NCBI GenBank assembly: GCA_964512635.1
Contig: CAZEJB010000004.1
Location: forward strand, 1-64,000
Origin: JADZFO01 sp964512635
GTDB taxonomy: Bacteria; 4484-113; JAFGCY01
Direction: 5' to 3'
Length of the DNA stretch: 64,000 bases
Part shown: in pieces, positions 61,130 through 64,000 of the stretch
Position numbering within the stretch: position 1 is the stretch's first letter
How the letters are laid out: each line of letters begins with the position of its first letter
Position numbers and translations under genes: made by a program
Notes under the pieces: model-generated
The model's database searches: none
The model's input: only the letters and a program-made list of their open reading frames with translations
What the model was told of the DNA's origin: nothing

Positions 61130-61732
61130 GTGCGAAACCTCGGATTCAAGATATTCCTCGCTGCGGGCCTGCTGACCCTTGTCCTGGTTTGCAGCGTCAT
61201 CTGGCGGCAGCACCTCAAACAGCTTGACCGCAGCATGCAGGCGGAGCAGCTGGCCAGTACTCTTGCTTCTGCGGTAACGCTGTACCTGCAGGATAACGAT
61301 GGCCGGCTGCCGGCGGATGTGGCGTCGCTGGAGACAGCCTGGGGACAGGCACTGCCCCGAAACCCGATAACGGGGGAAGCGCTGAATCTGGTCGAAGTGA
61401 TGCATAACCAGCAGAATTACGACATCAGCATTCTGGGGGCCCTGCCAACCAGTCCACCTCCTAAGCCTGGGGAGGAAGGCAAAGTTGTCTCGCCGGTAGT
61501 CATTGTGTATGGACAGCCCTTCTATAAGGGGCTGGACATTGACGGCGACAGTCTGCCGGACCCGGTAATGGCGCACTGGCCGCCGGGTGCCATCGAACAA
61601 GAATGGAATTATGTAGATCATCAAAACTGGTTGTGTGAATCGCTGTCACAAGTAGTACGGCGTGAAGAGGAGAGGATGCGGGCCGCAGGCGACCGCGGCC
61701 AGCTCGACGAGAAAGACAAGCCAAGGTACTAG
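61130..61732 (+). CDS. Small membrane-anchored protein, pseudopilin-like
   Basis: 200 residues from the GTG at 61130. After a basic start comes a hydrophobic segment (9-24, IFLAAGLLTLVLVCSVIW), then a helix, then AVTLYLQDNDGRLPADVASLETAW and a polar C-terminus. The membrane helix followed by D-N-D-G-x-x-P...W resembles secreted pilin-like or DUF-type proteins of uncultured bacteria, but the cleavage signal of true type IV pilins (GFTLxE) is missing. TATTCT at 61117-61122 is 7 bases before the GTG. It shares an operon with the DUF1579 gene 9 bases downstream. Confidence 0.7.
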   Translation: MRNLGFKIFLAAGLLTLVLVCSVIWRQHLKQLDRSMQAEQLASTLASAVTLYLQDNDGRLPADVASLETAWGQALPRNPITGEALNLVEVMHNQQNYDISILGALPTSPPPKPGEEGKVVSPVVIVYGQPFYKGLDIDGDSLPDPVMAHWPPGAIEQEWNYVDHQNWLCESLSQVVRREEERMRAAGDRGQLDEKDKPRY

Positions 61733-61741
61733 GAGCAGAAA

Positions 61742-62233
61742 ATGAGTAAATTCGAACAGTCCCGGCTGGAAGGGCCTCACGCGTTGCTGCCGCGGATGGC
61801 AGGCGAGTGGGCCGGTACGGCCAAGCTGTGGTTTGAGCGTGACCAGCTGGTGGAGGAGAACAAGGTCCGCTGCAGCACCGCGGCGATCCTTGGCGGGCGC
61901 TTCTTACGCTGTGATTACAGCGCGAAGACGCAGGAGTTTGACAGCGAGGGCGCTGGGATCTATGGCTATGACATCCAGCGCGGACTGTGGGTGGGTTCGT
62001 GGGTCGACAGCTATCACAACGGCACGACTATCATGAACTCCGAAGGCGACGGCAAGGAAGTCGCCAACGGTTTCTCCGTGCTGGGTAAGTACAGCGACGG
62101 CCAGGGCGGGTTCTGGGGCTGGCGCACCGAGCTTCGCCTCGACGGTCCCGAGCACCTGGTGATCGCGCACTTCAACATCCCGCCGGGCGAGCCCGAGTAC
62201 ATCGCGGTGGAATACGCGATGGGCCGGGTGTAG
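61742..62233 (+). CDS. DUF1579 family protein
   Basis: 163 residues. LPRMAGEWAGTAKLWFE near the start, LGGRFLRCDYSA, YGYDIQRGLWVGSWVDSY and HFNIPPGEPEY follow the DUF1579 beta-barrel layout with the conserved W-x-G and G-R-F motifs. The function of the family is unknown; cytoplasmic. AGGAG lies 7 bases before the ATG. Confidence 0.83.
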   Translation: MSKFEQSRLEGPHALLPRMAGEWAGTAKLWFERDQLVEENKVRCSTAAILGGRFLRCDYSAKTQEFDSEGAGIYGYDIQRGLWVGSWVDSYHNGTTIMNSEGDGKEVANGFSVLGKYSDGQGGFWGWRTELRLDGPEHLVIAHFNIPPGEPEYIAVEYAMGRV

Positions 62234-62239
62234 GTCTGG

Positions 62240-62460
62240 TAGGGGTGGGGCTTGTCCCCACCTGGATTTGTAGTGACTCAAGGACATGCGCCCTTCTTGT
62301 AGCGGCGAGTCTTGACTCGCCCTCTCAAATGGAAAAGTATGGCGGGTCAAGACCCGCCCCTACAAACAGAAAGGGCCGGGGACAAGCCCACGGCCCTGCA
62401 AAATCCTGGGAGCGCCAGCCATGGGCTGGCGGCAGTAGGCCAGGCTATGCCTGGCGCACC
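62240..62460. repeat. Palindromic repeat cluster between DUF1579 and OsmC genes
   Basis: Six or more units: GGGGTGGGGCTTGTCCCCACC, GGCGAGTCTTGACTCGCC, GCGGGTCAAGACCCGC-CCCTAC, GGGCCGGGGACAAGCCCACGG, GCGCCAGCCATGGGCTGGCG and GGCCAGGCTATGCCTGGCGC. The last unit ends about 3 bases past the OsmC stop as read on the minus strand. Confidence 0.88.
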
Positions 62461-62461
62461 A

Positions 62462-62902
62462 TTAACTCGCGCTGGCGACGAGCTTGGCGTTCAGGTTGAT
62501 AGGCACAGCCCCGAGCGCGCGGCTGATCGGGCAGCCGCTCTTGGTCGCCGTCGCGATTTCCTGGAACTGCTCGGCGGAGATATTCGGCACCTCGGCTTCG
62601 CAGTCCAGGTCGATCTGGTTGACCGTCGGCTTGCCGTCCACAGCGTTGAGGTGAACGTTGGCCGTGGTGCGAACCCAGTTAGGGGTGAAGCCGGCCTCGG
62701 ACAGACCATGAGCCAGCGCCATGCTGAAGCAGCCGCTGTGGGCCGCGCCGATCAACTCTTCCGGGTTGGTGCTGGGCCCGGTCTCGAAGCGTGAGACAAA
62801 GTCGTAGGCGGTGTTGCTGAGGACACCGCTCTCGGTGGAAATGCTGCCCTTGCCTTCCTTAAGGTTGCCGTGCCACTCGCTGGTGGCGTGACGTATGGAC
62901 AT
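62462..62902 (-). CDS. OsmC family peroxiredoxin
   Basis: 146 residues, normal. Catalytic cysteines Cys58 (AAHSGCFSMALAH) and Cys124 (TKSGCPISRAL) are both present, as are the early TNPEELIGAAH and the INLNAKL ending. OsmC/Ohr-type enzymes reduce organic hydroperoxides in the cytoplasm. AGGAGG precedes the ATG. Divergent from the PaiB gene over 90 bases. Confidence 0.93.
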   Translation of the reverse strand: MSIRHATSEWHGNLKEGKGSISTESGVLSNTAYDFVSRFETGPSTNPEELIGAAHSGCFSMALAHGLSEAGFTPNWVRTTANVHLNAVDGKPTVNQIDLDCEAEVPNISAEQFQEIATATKSGCPISRALGAVPINLNAKLVASAS

Positions 62903-62992
62903 GTTCTGGCCTCCTGTTCCTGATTTGGATTACTAATCCTACCGTGTACCGCGTAAAGCAGGTGTATGTTTCGTGACTGCTATCATCGGGCG

Positions 62993-63652
62993 GTGTATAT
63001 CCCCCGGCACTTCAGGCAGGACGAGCCCGCGACGCTTCGCAATTTTATGGTTCGCCACAGCTTTGCGATCCTCAGTATTGCTGCCGCTTCGCGACCAGAG
63101 GCCGTGCATCTGCCGCTGCTCTGGCGCCCGAGAGACTGTGAAGACCGCCAGTGCGAGCTGGGGGTCCTGGTAGGGCATGTCGCACGCGCAAATCCAATCT
63201 GGCAGGCCATGGATGGTCAGCGCGAGGCCCTTGTCATCTTCAGCGGGCCGCACGCCTATGTCTCAGCGCGCTGGTACATTAGCCGACCGCAGGTGCCAAC
63301 CTGGAATTATCAGGCAGTACACGCTTACGGCGTTCCGCGCCTGCTTGAAGGGGAGAAAAGCGCCGTCGATATGCTGCAGGAGCTGGCAGCAAAATACGAG
63401 GGAGCACTCACGGACGTTGATGAGAAGCACAAGCCCTGGACCATGGCGGACGAGCCGGAGTACAGTGCTGCACTGCTGGGTGGGATAGTGGCTTTCGAGA
63501 TGCCCATAAGTGAGCTGCAGGGAAAGTTCAAGCTGAGCCAAAACAAGCTGAAGGAAGACCGCGCTGGTGTGATTGAAGGGCTGGCACTTCAGGACGACGC
63601 CGCGAGCAGGGATGTTGCCGCGCTGATGCAGGATTACATTGATCAAAGATAG
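62993..63652 (+). CDS. PaiB-like FMN-binding protein
   Basis: 219 residues from the GTG at 62993, chosen since TATCAT at 62981-62986 is 6 bases upstream. MYIPRHFRQDEPATLRNFMVRHSFAIL, HLPLLW, GHVARANPIWQAM, VIFSGPHAYVSARWY, TWNYQAVHAYG and FEMPISELQGKFKLSQNK match the PaiB family, which has a split-barrel FMN-binding fold. In Bacillus PaiB is linked to repression of sporulation and degradative-enzyme genes; elsewhere its role is unclear. The tRNA-Pro gene lies on the other strand just past its end. Confidence 0.93.
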   Translation: MYIPRHFRQDEPATLRNFMVRHSFAILSIAAASRPEAVHLPLLWRPRDCEDRQCELGVLVGHVARANPIWQAMDGQREALVIFSGPHAYVSARWYISRPQVPTWNYQAVHAYGVPRLLEGEKSAVDMLQELAAKYEGALTDVDEKHKPWTMADEPEYSAALLGGIVAFEMPISELQGKFKLSQNKLKEDRAGVIEGLALQDDAASRDVAALMQDYIDQR

Positions 63653-63685
63653 CCCCAATGACCTGGGGCCGGCGGGGGAAGGTAA

Positions 63686-63763
63686 TGGTCGGGCGGGCGA
63701 GATTCGAACTCGCGACCCCTAGTCCCCCAGACTAGTGCGCTAACCGGGCTGCGCCACCGCCCG
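63686..63763 (-). tRNA. tRNA-Pro (anticodon GGG), CCA encoded
   Basis: Read on the minus strand from 63763: acceptor CGGGCGG pairs with CCGCCCG near the 3' end; anticodon stem CTAGT/ACTAG holds loop CTGGGGG, anticodon GGG. T-arm GCGAG-TTCGAAT-CTCGC is intact. The discriminator is A and CCA is encoded (63686-63688). It is convergent with the PaiB-like gene. Confidence 0.95.
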
Positions 63764-63774
63764 AACGAAGGGCC

Positions 63775-63780
63775 ATTATA
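63775..63780 (-). promoter_or_regulatory. -10 box of tRNA-Pro
   Basis: TATAAT on the minus strand, 11 bases upstream of the tRNA 5' end. No clear -35 is visible at 16-18 bases. Confidence 0.6.
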
Positions 63781-63931
63781 CCTGCTGAACAGATTTCCTG
63801 CAGCGCAGCCCTAATCAGATGGAGGGCAGATATTGGCCAGGCGGCCGGCAGGCACCTTGCTTCAAGAATGGAACAGCAGCGACATCGGGCCCGTCAGTGG
63901 ATTCGTGACCATAATCACGGTTTACAGGATC

Positions 63932-63960
63932 TTGTTTCACTCCCCACCGCGCTGTATACT
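63932..63960 (+). promoter_or_regulatory. Promoter for a gene beginning at the window's right edge
   Basis: TTGTTT, 17 bases, TATACT. It fits a sigma-70-type promoter and is followed 7 bases later by TTG at 63968. Confidence 0.55.
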
Positions 63961-63967
63961 GTTTGTG

Positions 63968-64000
63968 TTGACCACACTCTTCGGCCAACCCGGGCGCAGG
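63968..64000 (+). CDS. Possible start of a gene cut by the window edge
   Basis: TTG at 63968 opens a frame (11 codons, TTLFGQPGRR-like) to the edge. The TATACT box 7 bases upstream fits the leaderless pattern of this genome. Too short to identify. Confidence 0.35.
   Translation, partial: MTTLFGQPGRR

Overview
The window is one continuous stretch of GC-rich bacterial chromosome, most likely from an uncultured lineage. I see no rRNA, phage, plasmid or insertion-sequence genes. Housekeeping genes that I recognise with confidence are serS, queA, hflX, ispH, the ATP-type PEP carboxykinase, a YebC-family gene, an mtaD-like deaminase and one tRNA-Pro. The sequence cannot fix the phylum. The mix of a CsaB-like pyruvyl transferase, an O-type truncated haemoglobin, many secreted lipoproteins, frequent GTG/TTG starts and many leaderless transcripts would suit a deep lineage near Armatimonadota, Deinococcota or Chloroflexota, but this is inference only.

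Layout. At 1-8.6 kb three large paralogous glycoside hydrolases lie on the minus strand, the last running off the left edge. At 8.8-9.9 kb are two small membrane proteins, one with a zinc-ribbon tail. At 9.96-11.5 kb is a RimB/RimK pair. At 11.6-19.3 kb are secreted proteins, a quinone-oxidoreductase-like MDR enzyme, a lytic transglycosylase and a proline-rich membrane-anchored protein. At 19.4-21.6 kb are an amidohydrolase, a truncated haemoglobin and a VOC protein. At 21.7-28.3 kb are a secreted propeller-like protein, yebC, two small secreted proteins, an L,D-transpeptidase, mtaD and an AlkD-like protein. At 28.8-35.1 kb are ispH, a secreted ankyrin protein, an epimerase, pckA and a cupin. 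At 35.2-40.4 kb are twin lipoproteins, a PKD lipoprotein, a thioredoxin-like protein, a B12-binding domain and a lipoyl domain. At 40.5-44.3 kb are serS, a putative toxin-antitoxin pair and queA. At 44.5-58.2 kb is a cell-surface region: nucleotidyltransferase, glycosyltransferase, peptide-binding lipoprotein, phosphoesterase and a tightly coupled csaB - propeller - TolB-like lipoprotein - hflX operon. At 58.4-63.8 kb are an M1 aminopeptidase, a pilin-like protein, a DUF1579 protein, OsmC, PaiB and tRNA-Pro.

Two genome-wide patterns stand out. First, palindromic GTAGGGGC-type repeats fill many gaps and also sit in frame inside genes: all three glycoside hydrolases and, most strikingly, queA. 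Several genes end within or just before such a repeat. Second, at least 22 genes have a TANNNT-like -10 hexamer only about 5-9 bases (once 12) before the start codon, which implies leaderless mRNAs; other genes instead carry a strong GGAGG-type Shine-Dalgarno sequence. A third item is a compact three-hairpin RNA ending in a strong terminator at about 51.65-51.75 kb, with no obvious gene of its own.
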